DNA from: an uncultured Muribaculaceae bacterium | GTDB lineage: Bacteria; Bacteroidota; Bacteroidia; Bacteroidales; Muribaculaceae | Assembly (NCBI GenBank): GCA_910584525.1 | Contig: CAJUAT010000017.1 | Coordinates: forward strand, 1-42,271 | Direction: 5' to 3' | Length of the DNA stretch: 42,271 bases | Part shown: positions 35,404-42,271 of the stretch, one piece after another | Layout: each line of letters begins with the position of its first letter | Position numbering within the stretch: position 1 is the stretch's first letter | Translations under genes and position numbers: made by a program | Notes under the pieces: generated by a model | What the model was told of the DNA's origin: nothing | The model's database searches: none | Seen by the model: only the letters and a program-made list of their open reading frames with translations

Positions 35404-36005
35404 AGTTCCGGCTCTTTTTGGACGTTGAACGAAGGGCAAGCCTTGTTTGCGAACTCATTGTGTCCGTGGACTGTGGCACCGGGGTACTTCTGCCGCATCT
35501 CGGTCACGAGTGCGACGAGCGCGATGCGCTGTGCCTCGATGCGTGTGTCCTTGGGCGTCTTGCCGTCTGCTTCACAGCCACCAATCAGGCAGATGCCGAT
35601 TGAGTGGCTGTTCTGCCCCGTGGTGTGAGCGCCGACCTGGCTTTCAGGACGGCCTCGATGCACCGTACCATCGCGATAAATAACGAAGTGATAGCCGATG
35701 TCGGAGAAGCCACGGGCGAGATGCCACTGACGGATTTGGTCGACCGTATAATCCTTGCCCTCAGGCGTAGCCGAGCAATGGAGGATTATCTTGTCGATGC
35801 GTCGGGCGTTCGGCAACGGAGTTACGCCGAGAGAAGCCCAGGTCTTCGGGCCGACAACGCCATCGACCGTCAGGTTGTGGCTTGCCTGATAAGCCCTCAC
35901 GGCTTCATCGGTAATCGGGCCGAAGATAGCGTCGGGAATGAGGTTGAGCATACGTTGTAGGGTTGCAACGTCGTTGCCCCTACTGCCTTTCTTAATGGTT
36001 GTCAT
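35391..36005 (-). CDS. N-acetylmuramoyl-L-alanine amidase (endolysin)
   Basis: A 204-residue peptidoglycan hydrolase. Residues 1-65 are a peptidoglycan-binding domain type 1 (KGSRGNDVATLQRMLN and VDGVVGPKTWASLG). The rest is an Amidase_2 domain with zinc ligands expected in IILHCSATPEGKD (His), HGHNEFANKACPSF (His and Cys region) and the typical IGYHFVIYRDGTVHRGRP. It cleaves the bond between muramic acid and L-alanine. The frame is open 50 codons upstream, but MTTIKKGSRG gives the natural domain start, and the upstream part overlaps the holin-like gene. No signal peptide is visible, so it relies on the holin. Confidence 0.92.
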   Translation of the reverse strand: MTTIKKGSRGNDVATLQRMLNLIPDAIFGPITDEAVRAYQASHNLTVDGVVGPKTWASLGVTPLPNARRIDKIILHCSATPEGKDYTVDQIRQWHLARGFSDIGYHFVIYRDGTVHRGRPESQVGAHTTGQNSHSIGICLIGGCEADGKTPKDTRIEAQRIALVALVTEMRQKYPGATVHGHNEFANKACPSFNVQKEPELCGR

Positions 36006-36111
36006 GGTCTTGGGGATTATGTGATTGATTGGAACTGTCAGACGGGCGGTGCCCGTACTGATAGTGATAGTTGAGCCGAGTGAAAATCGTTTCACGACCG
36101 GGCACCGGCTT

Positions 36112-36390
36112 TCAGCCGACATGCCCTTTTTCATCGTCCCGAATATCATTATCACGGCTTTTGCCGTATTGATAATGATATTTCATGCCGAATACCGCCC
36201 CCGCGAAAGTCAGAATCTCGCCGAAGGCGATAAGGACTGAATTATGGATTTCGCCTGGGGGCGGCACGATAAAACCTGCAATGAGCAGACCGCAGCCAAC
36301 GACAATAAGGAGGACAGCGGCAATCAACTGGACAGTTGGTTTCTTGCTAAGCAAGCGTCCAGAGGACGATGAGTGTTTGCGAATTTCCAT
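36112..36390 (-). CDS. Holin-like small membrane protein
   Basis: A 92-residue protein with a basic N-terminus and two hydrophobic helices (about residues 20-42, VQLIAAVLLIVVGCGLLIAG, and 52-70), then a charged C-terminus. Size, topology and position just before the amidase gene fit a class II holin, which would let the endolysin reach the wall. No family-defining motif is seen. Confidence 0.65.
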   Translation of the reverse strand: MEIRKHSSSSGRLLSKKPTVQLIAAVLLIVVGCGLLIAGFIVPPPGEIHNSVLIAFGEILTFAGAVFGMKYHYQYGKSRDNDIRDDEKGHVG

Positions 36391-36410
36391 ATATAAAGTG
36401 GGTTAAAGTG

Positions 36411-36441
36411 TTGTCTATGTGGAGAATTATTTGTAACTTTG
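36411..36441 (+). promoter_or_regulatory. Plus-strand promoter of the candidate phage ncRNA
   Basis: TTG (36411-36413), about 20 bp and TAACTTTG (36434-36441) followed by C form a good Bacteroidetes promoter pointing against the late genes. Confidence 0.7.
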
Positions 36442-36474
36442 CAGTGAAAGATAAGTTTATTTCACGCTACCAAA

Positions 36475-36633
36475 ACCGGACACCTCTCAACGATGTAAAG
36501 CCACGCTAATGAACCCGAATACCTCTGCAACCAAGTAAAAACAAGCTAATATAACCCGGATACCTCTCAACGATGTGAAACCAAGCTAAGTGAACCGTGT
36601 ACCTCTGTCAGATGCGAGATAGCACTCCCCGGT
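36475..36633 (+). repeat. Four tandem 40-nt repeats
   Basis: Repeat starts at 36475, 36513, 36554 and 36594 (periods 38, 41 and 40). The first and third share ACCTCTCAACGATGT. The fourth runs into the first GATAGC hairpin. Confidence 0.8.
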
Positions 36634-36710
36634 TTCGGGCTATCTGTGTCGAAGTATGTGTGATAGCACTCCCCGCAGTTTCACTCCGGGCTATCAGGAA
36701 GATGTTGAAT

Positions 36711-36756
36711 GGATAGCATTCCCCTTGTGGTTTTCACCACGAGGGCTATCTTTTTT
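36711..36756 (+). terminator. Intrinsic terminator of the ncRNA
   Basis: GATAGC and GCTATC enclose CCCT/AGGG and GTGGT/ACCAC; TTTTTT follows at 36751-36756. Confidence 0.88.
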
Positions 36757-36766
36757 ATGGGGGGTG

Positions 36767-37774
36767 TCATTTTCCGAAGTGCCATGTTTTCTTGGATGGG
36801 TTGTATATCAGGGCGAACTCGGCGAGCGAGCTTACAAGGTTAGCCGTAGTAATGAGCGAGCGGCCCGGCATAATCTTCTTGGCAAATCCGATAGCGAAGC
36901 GCAGTCGGATCATGCGATGCTTCTTGGTTGAACTCTTGCGGTCAATGAGCTTGACCGATGAACGCCCCCAGCCAAAGGTCGGTGTGCCGTCCTTTCGGGT
37001 GTGGTGGCTGACAAGAGTATCAGGTAGCGGAGAATAAGCGATAGCCTTTTCGGAAAGATGCGATTTAGCGTTGGTTGAGAACGTGATTGTAGTACCGGTG
37101 ATTTGGACTGTGTAAACCGAGCCGTATAGATTCCACCCTTTGCGCTTGTCGCAATATTTTTTAGGAGAAGCACCGGCTTCGAGAGCGACTTTGTCGCCCC
37201 ACTGGTTGCGCTTGCGCGTCAGGCGAAAGAGATATGGCACATAGCCGTCCGCCATAAGCTGCTGCGCACCATATATCTTCAGTTGACCGTTAACGACGGC
37301 AACTGAAATCTGAGCATTGTTATACAAGCCCTTGTTTCCGGCAGTCAAGCCAAGTTTGGCTTGCACGACTTCGAGTATTTTTTCAATCTCGGCGACGGCC
37401 TTGCGAGCGTTATTAAGGTCTATGACCTGCTGCGCTCTCATGGCACCGGCTCGTTCGGTAGTCGCCTGTTGGATGAAAATCTCGTTTTTATCATAGGTCG
37501 TGCCTCGTTCGAGATTGAGCAACACTTGATGGGCGTAGATGTGATTGCGGTCGGGAGTGCTTTGCTTTATGCTCACGACCGCTGACCCTGCGAGTTTGAA
37601 GCCCTCAAGCAATTCCTGAATCTTTGTGATAGTCTCTGAAGTACCTGCGGTAGCGAGCAGGTCGGCAAGCCGTTGCAGAATGTAGCCTAATGACTCCGGC
37701 GTGATGGAGTCTTTGGTCTGCAACTTGCGAAACTCAGATATGAGTTGAGTAATGGATTTAACGTCGATAGCCAT
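36767..37774 (-). CDS. Phage structural protein of unknown role, possibly tail fibre
   Basis: A 335-residue protein. The N-terminal 70 residues are helical, with a repeated hydrophobic pattern (ITQLISEFRKLQTKDSITPE; LGYILQRLADLLA) that could trimerise. A coiled coil follows at about 115-145. The C-terminal half is basic and beta-prone (RLTRKRNQWGDKVALEAG; HTRKDGTPTFGWGRSSVKL). This layout recalls short tail fibres, but no family is recognised. It has its own promoter and stands behind a terminator, so it is a separate transcription unit inside the late region, next to the ncRNA. Confidence 0.55.
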   Translation of the reverse strand: MAIDVKSITQLISEFRKLQTKDSITPESLGYILQRLADLLATAGTSETITKIQELLEGFKLAGSAVVSIKQSTPDRNHIYAHQVLLNLERGTTYDKNEIFIQQATTERAGAMRAQQVIDLNNARKAVAEIEKILEVVQAKLGLTAGNKGLYNNAQISVAVVNGQLKIYGAQQLMADGYVPYLFRLTRKRNQWGDKVALEAGASPKKYCDKRKGWNLYGSVYTVQITGTTITFSTNAKSHLSEKAIAYSPLPDTLVSHHTRKDGTPTFGWGRSSVKLIDRKSSTKKHRMIRLRFAIGFAKKIMPGRSLITTANLVSSLAEFALIYNPSKKTWHFGK

Positions 37775-37793
37775 AACGGTGCTGATTTTTCAG

Positions 37794-37826
37794 CAAAGTT
37801 ATGGCTACCTGTAAGGGTCTGAAAAG
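37794..37826 (-). promoter_or_regulatory. Promoter of the 335-aa gene
   Basis: On the minus strand TGTCTTTTC, a 19-bp spacer and TAACTTTG (37794-37801) lie 20 bp before the ATG. The same TGTCTTTTC element occurs at the promoter near 39612. Confidence 0.7.
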
Positions 37827-37831
37827 ACACG

Positions 37832-37858
37832 AAAAGCTCGCCCCACTTGGAGGCGAGC
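37832..37858 (-). terminator. Terminator between the 144-aa and 335-aa genes
   Basis: On the minus strand GCTCGCC and GGCGAGC form a 7-bp stem with a 9-nt loop, followed by TTTTCG and a further T-rich stretch. Confidence 0.8.
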
Positions 37859-37924
37859 CATCCTCGATTTAATCCTTCAAGGTGATTTCCAGAACCACAG
37901 GTATATAGTGAACGCTTATGTTCG

Positions 37925-38359
37925 CTATAAAGTTACAGCACGGCGCATAACATCGGGATTGAGTGCGTTGGAAACTGCCCGACAAAATTCCTGGCCGAGG
38001 GAATCGGCATAGAACTCCTGAATATTCATAACCGAGGCAAAATACTTGCGAGAGAACCAACGTTTGCGTTTGCGACCGTTGGCTTTGCCAATGTCGCCGG
38101 GGTTTCCTCGCGGAGTATTGCGCCCCGTGCCATAGTCAACGAACAGACCGTAGGTGTTGAACGATTGCGAGAGCGTTATGTCGATGAACTTGCCGTCGGC
38201 AGTCAGCGACACACCGATAGTTGAGCGGTAAAGCGCCCCCGTGTCTATGACACCGAGAAGGGCGATTTGCTCGCGCCATATCTTAACCATTGTGCTGTTG
38301 AAGGCGTTGACGTATTTACGTCGGGCTTCAAGCTGCTCTTTATCATTCGCTCCACTCAT
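37925..38359 (-). CDS. HK97 gp10-like tail-completion / neck protein candidate
   Basis: A 144-residue protein. The central segment with a Gly-rich turn (FVDYGTGRNTPRGNPGD, about residues 73-89) and the preceding DTGALYRSTIG are typical of HK97 gp10-type proteins that join head and tail. It overlaps the upstream 166-aa gene by 17 bp and ends just before a terminator. The call rests on motif style and position. Confidence 0.65.
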   Translation of the reverse strand: MSGANDKEQLEARRKYVNAFNSTMVKIWREQIALLGVIDTGALYRSTIGVSLTADGKFIDITLSQSFNTYGLFVDYGTGRNTPRGNPGDIGKANGRKRKRWFSRKYFASVMNIQEFYADSLGQEFCRAVSNALNPDVMRRAVTL

Positions 38360-38843
38360 CGGGGTTGTATCTTAAATCTGTGAACACATCGACGGCTATC
38401 TGAAAATATGCTCCGGCGGCTCCGCTGAAAAAATATCGGTCAATCTCGTTGAACGTTATTCGGGGGTCAAGGTAGATGCAGTTCTGCTCCAACCTGACCT
38501 TTTCAGGGAGAAGCCGCGACATGAACTGACGGAACAGTTCGCGCATCGTTTCCATACACTCGGCGCGGGCCGCCATATCCTCGGCGGCATGGCGCATAGC
38601 GAAAAACACCGTTTTGACGCGGCGGGTGCGCGGCGTGTTGTTCAAATCGGTATAGCCGTCGGCTATATCGCTGACGCAGACGAAAGCAGATTGAGTCTGC
38701 GCCTCGTTGACCGCTTCCTCGAAGCCGTCAAGCCCCGACACGCGGCAGAAGGTGAAGCCTTCGGCCTTAGCGAGGCGGTTGGTTGCGGTCAGTTCCTCGA
38801 AGAAGCTGGCCGCGTCCCATCGACCATTGAGCTGCGCTGTCAT
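38343..38843 (-). CDS. Phage protein, possible tail terminator
   Basis: A 166-residue protein with no motif I can name. It begins MTAQLNGRWDAASFFEELTA and has a mixed alpha/beta pattern. Its place between the 248-aa gene and the gp10-like gene, overlapping both (4 and 17 bp), is where tail-terminator proteins are often encoded. Function is inferred from position only. Confidence 0.5.
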   Translation of the reverse strand: MTAQLNGRWDAASFFEELTATNRLAKAEGFTFCRVSGLDGFEEAVNEAQTQSAFVCVSDIADGYTDLNNTPRTRRVKTVFFAMRHAAEDMAARAECMETMRELFRQFMSRLLPEKVRLEQNCIYLDPRITFNEIDRYFFSGAAGAYFQIAVDVFTDLRYNPDEWSE

Positions 38844-39586
38844 TTGGATTGCATTTTGGCGTTCAACTCCTTGTACTCACGCGCCTGTGCGTTAAGTTCG
38901 GTGAGCGCTCTCCAAGTGTCGAGGGCAAGCACCTCGGCTTCTTTGGTAACGTCGCCCTTAGTGAGGGCACGGATTTGAGCGTTCATCGACGCCTCGACCG
39001 ATGACGGGGTCGTACCGAGCAGGTTTCCGTCGGAGGCGGATCCTGCAGGTTGGAAAAATTCGGGGAACTGACGCGCGAAAAGGTCTTTGAGCGCGACCAT
39101 CCAGTAGAAGATTGCGATGCGCTGCCATGGCAGAAATTTCAGTTTCTCGTCCTGATATACAACGCGGCCAATCTCGTCGAGCAGATAGTCCTGTTGCGTC
39201 TGCAAGTAGCCCTGAAAGTAATTGTCGCAGACAATGAACGTTTCAAAGGGCACACCCTGAAAGTCTGCGGCGAGAGCCTGACGGCGATTCATCTTCGACG
39301 GACGCACGGGCGAGGTCGGCGTGGCGCCGAGCCAGTCGAGATTGACAAGCAGCTCGGTGAGAGTGAGAGGTGTAAGCTCGAACAGATTCTTACCGAGTTT
39401 GACAAGGTAAGAGCCGGATTCCTGACGGCCTATTACCTTTGTTCCACTCCATTTGAGTAGGAACAAGGTCTTGATTTCGTCCGTGCCGAAGTTATCGGCG
39501 AGAAGCTGATAAACATAGCGGAGCTGTTTATCGGACATTTCTTCCCACGAGCCGGGAACAATGAAATTGATGAAGATTGTCTGCAT
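38840..39586 (-). CDS. Uncharacterised phage late protein
   Basis: A 248-residue soluble protein beginning MQTIFINFIVPGSWEEMSDK. It contains WEEMSDKQLRYVYQLLADN and an acidic, aromatic middle (FIVCDNYFQGYLQTQQDY). No family is recognised. It starts just after a promoter-bearing hairpin and overlaps the next gene by 4 bp, so it heads a three-gene unit (248, 166 and 144 aa) that ends at the terminator at 37832. Confidence 0.6.
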   Translation of the reverse strand: MQTIFINFIVPGSWEEMSDKQLRYVYQLLADNFGTDEIKTLFLLKWSGTKVIGRQESGSYLVKLGKNLFELTPLTLTELLVNLDWLGATPTSPVRPSKMNRRQALAADFQGVPFETFIVCDNYFQGYLQTQQDYLLDEIGRVVYQDEKLKFLPWQRIAIFYWMVALKDLFARQFPEFFQPAGSASDGNLLGTTPSSVEASMNAQIRALTKGDVTKEAEVLALDTWRALTELNAQAREYKELNAKMQSK

Positions 39587-39592
39587 ATAAAA

Positions 39593-39631
39593 AGTGCTTT
39601 ATCGTACTGTGCAAAAGTACGGTAAAGCACT
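39593..39631 (-). terminator. Hairpin that is both terminator of the moron and promoter of the next unit
   Basis: AGTGCTTTA (39593-39601) and TAAAGCACT (39623-39631), with an inner CGTAC/GTACG, form a strong hairpin followed by TTTTTATA on the minus strand. The loop side contains TACTTTTG (39612-39619), a -7 box with TGTCTTTTC 19 bp upstream. Confidence 0.8.
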
Positions 39632-39665
39632 CTATGGGGAAAAGACAGGGATTGAACGATAGCCC

Positions 39666-39941
39666 TTAATCCTGGTTGTCTCTGATTTCTCGCAACGTTG
39701 TATAAATGCGAGCGATTGTATAAAGAAATACTCCGGTTGTGAATGATAAAAATGCACTTACCATGGCTTCAATGCCATTGAATGTGACAAATGAGCCGAT
39801 TATACCGCCTACGGTTATAATCCATGCACAAATAGCGAGAATTTTATCGCTGTGAATAGGCTCTTTGGGCTGACGTTTGGATTGTTCATGGAACTCTCTG
39901 AGGCGCTCTGCCGTTTGTTCAGTTGTGTTTTCTTCATTCAT
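39666..39941 (-). CDS. Small two-helix membrane protein, likely moron
   Basis: A 91-residue protein. The first 30 residues are hydrophilic (EENTTEQTAERLREFHEQSK), then two membrane helices follow (about 33-52, ILAICAWIITVGGIIGSFV, and 58-77), and a short charged tail. It has a perfect promoter of its own, a terminator-like hairpin just upstream and a terminator just downstream, so it is expressed independently of the late genes. That is the classic arrangement of a moron, a gene expressed from the prophage in the lysogen. A holin-like or superinfection-exclusion role is possible; nothing in the sequence decides. Confidence 0.7.
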   Translation of the reverse strand: MNEENTTEQTAERLREFHEQSKRQPKEPIHSDKILAICAWIITVGGIIGSFVTFNGIEAMVSAFLSFTTGVFLYTIARIYTTLREIRDNQD

Positions 39942-39963
39942 GATATATGACGTTTAGTAAATG

Positions 39964-39994
39964 CAAAGTTACTAAATAATTATGAGACAGCAAA
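39964..39994 (-). promoter_or_regulatory. Strong promoter of the 91-aa membrane protein gene
   Basis: On the minus strand TTTG (39991-39994), exactly 19 bp, then TAACTTTG (39964-39971) followed by C: the full Bacteroidetes consensus, 22 bp before the ATG. Confidence 0.85.
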
Positions 39995-40019
39995 GGCGGC
40001 TCCCGGATTGGGAGCCGCC
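39995..40019 (-). terminator. Perfect 10-bp hairpin upstream of the moron promoter
   Basis: GGCGGCTCCC and GGGAGCCGCC with loop GGATT. On the minus strand only TTTG follows, which is also the -33 box of the next promoter, so termination may be partial. Confidence 0.65.
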
Positions 40020-40036
40020 GAAGGTGTGCGGGTCGT

Positions 40037-40279
40037 TCAATAATCCTGTTCGTGGATATTGATGCTGCTGACGTATTCGAGGCAGTCGCCGAATTTTTCG
40101 ATGGCGAGCATCAGCGCGTATGTGCGGTTGAACGTGAAGATGTTAGACCACAGACACGTGGAGTCATCCGTAAAATGGATGAAAGCGAAGAACTTTCTTG
40201 CGCCCTTGGGGCATTCGAGCGAGTAGTCTGTGAGGTTTGCGAAGTCGCTCTGAACGGGTCGTTTGTCGGGGAGTATCAT
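40037..40279 (-). CDS. Small uncharacterised phage protein
   Basis: An 80-residue protein (begins MILPDKRPVQSDFANLTDY), aromatic-rich, without signal or membrane segment. It ends in front of a hairpin and begins after a gap of about 300 bp. Its codon pattern and position support a real gene, but the function is unknown. Confidence 0.55.
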   Translation of the reverse strand: MILPDKRPVQSDFANLTDYSLECPKGARKFFAFIHFTDDSTCLWSNIFTFNRTYALMLAIEKFGDCLEYVSSINIHEQDY

Positions 40280-40587
40280 ATCTGATTGATTTAAGAGTTA
40301 TGTGCCGAAGCACTTTTGATTTTACAGTGCAATGATTGGGAGAACTGAGAAAGCGAGCGAAGCAAAAATTTCAAGCAAAATTTTAAGCCGGTGGCGTTAA
40401 ATACTACCTGCAAGGTGGAGATTTATAAAAATTTGCGAAGAAATCCGGAGGCTTGTTTTGCGTTGAGCGGTCAGTCCTACCTTTGCTAATGGAAAATCAG
40501 TGCCTCGTGCCGTAACTCCAATCAGATATGACCGATAAGCGACCCATGCGACGGAGCTTCACAGACTGCCGAACTGCACCGGGGGCG
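40280..40587. other. 308-bp intergenic region with a plus-strand promoter
   Basis: AT-rich stretches (around 40360-40440) and no convincing gene. A minus-strand frame of 63 residues at 40497-40688 overlaps the DUF6712-like gene and looks spurious. The notable element is TTTG (40457-40460), 17 bp, TACCTTTG (40478-40485) on the plus strand, which would transcribe towards and antisense to the DUF6712-like gene. Confidence 0.5.
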
Positions 40588-41424
40588 CTAAAACCAATAT
40601 CCTTTCGCTTTCTTTTCATTGCGGAATACAGGGGGCGCAAACAGCTTCGCGGTTTCCGACCGATGCCATTCCTTGAAAGATTCCTCATTGAGTCGGATAT
40701 AGTTCACAATATCCGCGAGCCTACGGGAATTGAACGACCCCGATTTGAGGTAGCCGAGAATCTGGGCTTTGACTTGTCGGACAATAACATTCCGCTTTTC
40801 TGTCAAATCTCCGCGCAGGTTCTGCGAGCGGAGCGCTGACAGCAGTTCCGGCGAGAGCCATTCTTCGGCCAACGATGCTTCAAGGTCTATGACCTGCGGG
40901 CGAAGTTCGAGATACTTTTCCCACTTGGAGCCAGTGGCTCCGCCGACAGCATCCACGATGCCGAGGTCAGGGAAAAGTGTTGAGCCAAAGAAGTCGGCCT
41001 GTGGCGATGTGAGCCACTTGCTTGCTCCGACAAGTTCGGGGAGCAGCGCGGCGATGCAGTCGTCGCGGTGAGCGAGCATCGAGCCGACGAGCCGGTCCAC
41101 TCGCGGCTTGGATGCCGGAGCGAGATTCTGAGTGCTGACAACGCCGAAGCCATTGGGCGTAAGCACGATGTCGAGCGAGGGAATTGCCCGGCGCAAAGCG
41201 TCGGCGACAACGAGCCGCGAGCACAATATCTTGATATTGTTGCTGTCGGTGTAACCGCAGATAGTGTTAAACGTACTTTCCGAAGTGAAAGTAGTTTTTA
41301 CCCAGTCCTCGGCGAGGTCGAGAAAGAGCGCGAGCCTTTCGATAAAGGGCACCTCGCCCTTGACCGAGGCGATGATGTTGGGGATATTAGAGCGCAACTG
41401 CTCGTCAGTTGTTATCAGTTTCAT
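40588..41424 (-). CDS. DUF6712-like phage protein, probable head-tail connector
   Basis: A 278-residue protein. The N-terminus (MKLITTDEQLRSNIP) and the helical first 120 residues resemble DUF6712 proteins found beside portal genes of Bacteroidales phages. The middle contains FGSTLFPDLGIVDAVGG. It overlaps the 3' end of the portal-like gene by 20 bp and is probably translated after it. The connector role is inferred from position. Confidence 0.65.
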   Translation of the reverse strand: MKLITTDEQLRSNIPNIIASVKGEVPFIERLALFLDLAEDWVKTTFTSESTFNTICGYTDSNNIKILCSRLVVADALRRAIPSLDIVLTPNGFGVVSTQNLAPASKPRVDRLVGSMLAHRDDCIAALLPELVGASKWLTSPQADFFGSTLFPDLGIVDAVGGATGSKWEKYLELRPQVIDLEASLAEEWLSPELLSALRSQNLRGDLTEKRNVIVRQVKAQILGYLKSGSFNSRRLADIVNYIRLNEESFKEWHRSETAKLFAPPVFRNEKKAKGYWF

Positions 41425-42271
41425 TGGCGGTAACTTGTTTAGCGTCTTTATGTTCGTCTAATGTGGTAAGCTGAATGAACGGCACGTCTACCGTGACGTT
41501 CTCCCATCCGTTCATCCGGATTATGATGCGGTGAACGGTAAAGAGCAGGTCGTGATACGGCTTTTGGAGGGCTTGGGCTATGGTGTAAAGCTCGCGCTTG
41601 TCCGAGCCGCTGTTGTTAGACTGCGCCTTGCCCGGCACGGAGCCGACAAGATTACTATGCACTCGCATAGTAAAGCATATCATATTGATTGCTTCCTGAA
41701 TGTCTGTCTCCCAGTCGCCGCCCTCCTTGCTGTCATCAATCTTGTTGATGACAACGTCGTGCTGTTCCTTGCCGTCGGGCGTGACGTAGAACGTCGAGAA
41801 CCAGGCTTTACCGCTGTTCTCGGCCCCGGTGAGGAAGTCGAGAATCTGCTGTTTCTCGGCGACGATACGCGCCTGTTGCTTGCGGCGGTCGGTGATGCCC
41901 TCGGCACGGAAAATACTCTCCCAGTATTTTGCACCGACCTCGATGTGGTACTTAATCGGGGCTGAATTTTTCAGCTTGGCTTCTTTGGCTATGCCAATGA
42001 GCTGCTTGATGTTGTACCACTTACCCTTAAAGAGCGCAGCGTAGTAAGGTATGGGGTAATAAGTGGAGTCGACCGTCGGGATGCGCGACACGATGGCGAA
42101 CTTTCGGCAACGTGTTTTCTTGGCGAGCTTGCCTTGCAGATCTCGCCAAGGCGCGGACGGGTCGAGAAGGTCAATGACCTCAATATCGGCCCGCGACGAG
42201 ACGCACTTACGCCAGTTGGCATATAGAACCGAGGGTATTTTGCCCTCTGCGTCAGCCGGGGCAAAACGGCA
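41405..42271 (-). CDS. Portal-like phage protein, partial (N-terminus beyond the window)
   Basis: The frame stays open to the last base of the window; 288 residues of the C-terminal part are visible. The segment GDWETDIQEAINMICF and the following KAQSNNSGSDKRELYTIAQA, then ALQKPYHDLLFTVHRI, resemble the C-terminal part of portal proteins in Bacteroidales siphophages, in which long helices line the DNA channel. A GTG at 42091 is the first possible internal start, but upstream codons (for example SVLYANWRKCVSSRADIEV) look coding, so the true start lies outside. The C-terminal tail is hydrophilic. Confidence 0.6.
   Translation of the reverse strand, partial: CRFAPADAEGKIPSVLYANWRKCVSSRADIEVIDLLDPSAPWRDLQGKLAKKTRCRKFAIVSRIPTVDSTYYPIPYYAALFKGKWYNIKQLIGIAKEAKLKNSAPIKYHIEVGAKYWESIFRAEGITDRRKQQARIVAEKQQILDFLTGAENSGKAWFSTFYVTPDGKEQHDVVINKIDDSKEGGDWETDIQEAINMICFTMRVHSNLVGSVPGKAQSNNSGSDKRELYTIAQALQKPYHDLLFTVHRIIIRMNGWENVTVDVPFIQLTTLDEHKDAKQVTANETDNN

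Larger units (their letters stand above)
36448..36756 (+). ncRNA. Candidate structured phage ncRNA with four repeats and three hairpins
   Basis: A complete small transcription unit without a reading frame. The promoter at 36411-36441 would start RNA at about 36448. Four 38-41-nt repeats follow (starts 36475, 36513, 36554, 36594; core TACCTCT, then in three copies AAGCTAA or ACGCTAA). Then three stem-loops each open with GATAGCAyTCCCC and close with GCTATC (36618-36644, 36662-36695, 36712-36750). The last is followed by TTTTTT. The region lies between the 335-aa gene and the holin gene, both on the other strand, so it would be antisense to any late read-through RNA. Confidence 0.7.

Noticed and set aside
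36448..36756. Type III toxin-antitoxin system
   Set aside because: The repeats and terminator fit in form, but no toxin gene follows on the same strand; reported only as a comparison.
40497..40688. 63-residue minus-strand frame near the DUF6712-like gene end
   Set aside because: Overlaps the DUF6712-like gene in another frame, basic composition, no family or start signal.

Overview
The window looks like a chromosome segment of a Bacteroidales bacterium, possibly Muribaculaceae-like (genus not resolved), carrying the left part of an integrated tailed prophage. Host evidence: Bacteroidetes-type promoters (TTTG, about 19 bp, TAnnTTTG) upstream of several genes; the bamD then short omega-like RNA polymerase subunit order; a DUF2520 / KdsC-like / Maf cluster; and a pyruvate phosphate dikinase. 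These calls rest on family knowledge and reading of the protein sequences, not on a database search.

Positions 1-23.5 kb are ordinary host genome: an OmpR-type response regulator and overlapping histidine kinase followed by a Pit-type phosphate permease with a PhoU-like tail; a large convergent protein built of RNA-polymerase-related modules; a PASTA protein and an RluA-family pseudouridine synthase; bamD, the omega-like subunit, an ATP-grasp-like unknown, a DUF2520 protein, a KdsC-like phosphatase and maf as an operon-like run; tRNA-Gln(CUG); dnaE and trxA; an MscS channel with a 23S rRNA uracil methyltransferase; then ppdK with a long structured leader.

From about 23.5 kb to the right edge lies a prophage. 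A tyrosine recombinase sits just after the ppdK hairpin, with five GTTkACCA boxes phased at 11 or 22 bp in front of it. All other phage genes are on the minus strand, read right to left: a portal-like gene cut by the window edge, a DUF6712-like gene, small genes, neck/tail-completion candidates, a 335-aa structural candidate, a lysis cassette (holin-like, amidase, single-protein spanin candidate), the tape measure and one tail protein.

Two non-coding regions break up this late region. The larger (31182-34866, about 3.7 kb) has no convincing gene. It is made of inverted repeats, three modules of 69-89 bp and four tandem units of about 580 bp. In a key stem the arms differ between units but stay complementary, as expected of a structured RNA (or structured DNA), and each unit carries the same promoter-like box. 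The smaller (36411-36756) has a plus-strand promoter, four 38-41-nt repeats, three GATAGC/GCTATC hairpins and an intrinsic terminator: a candidate antisense-oriented phage ncRNA of about 310 nt. These two regions are the best candidates for an undescribed system. A small two-helix membrane protein with its own perfect promoter between terminator-like hairpins looks like an insulated moron.
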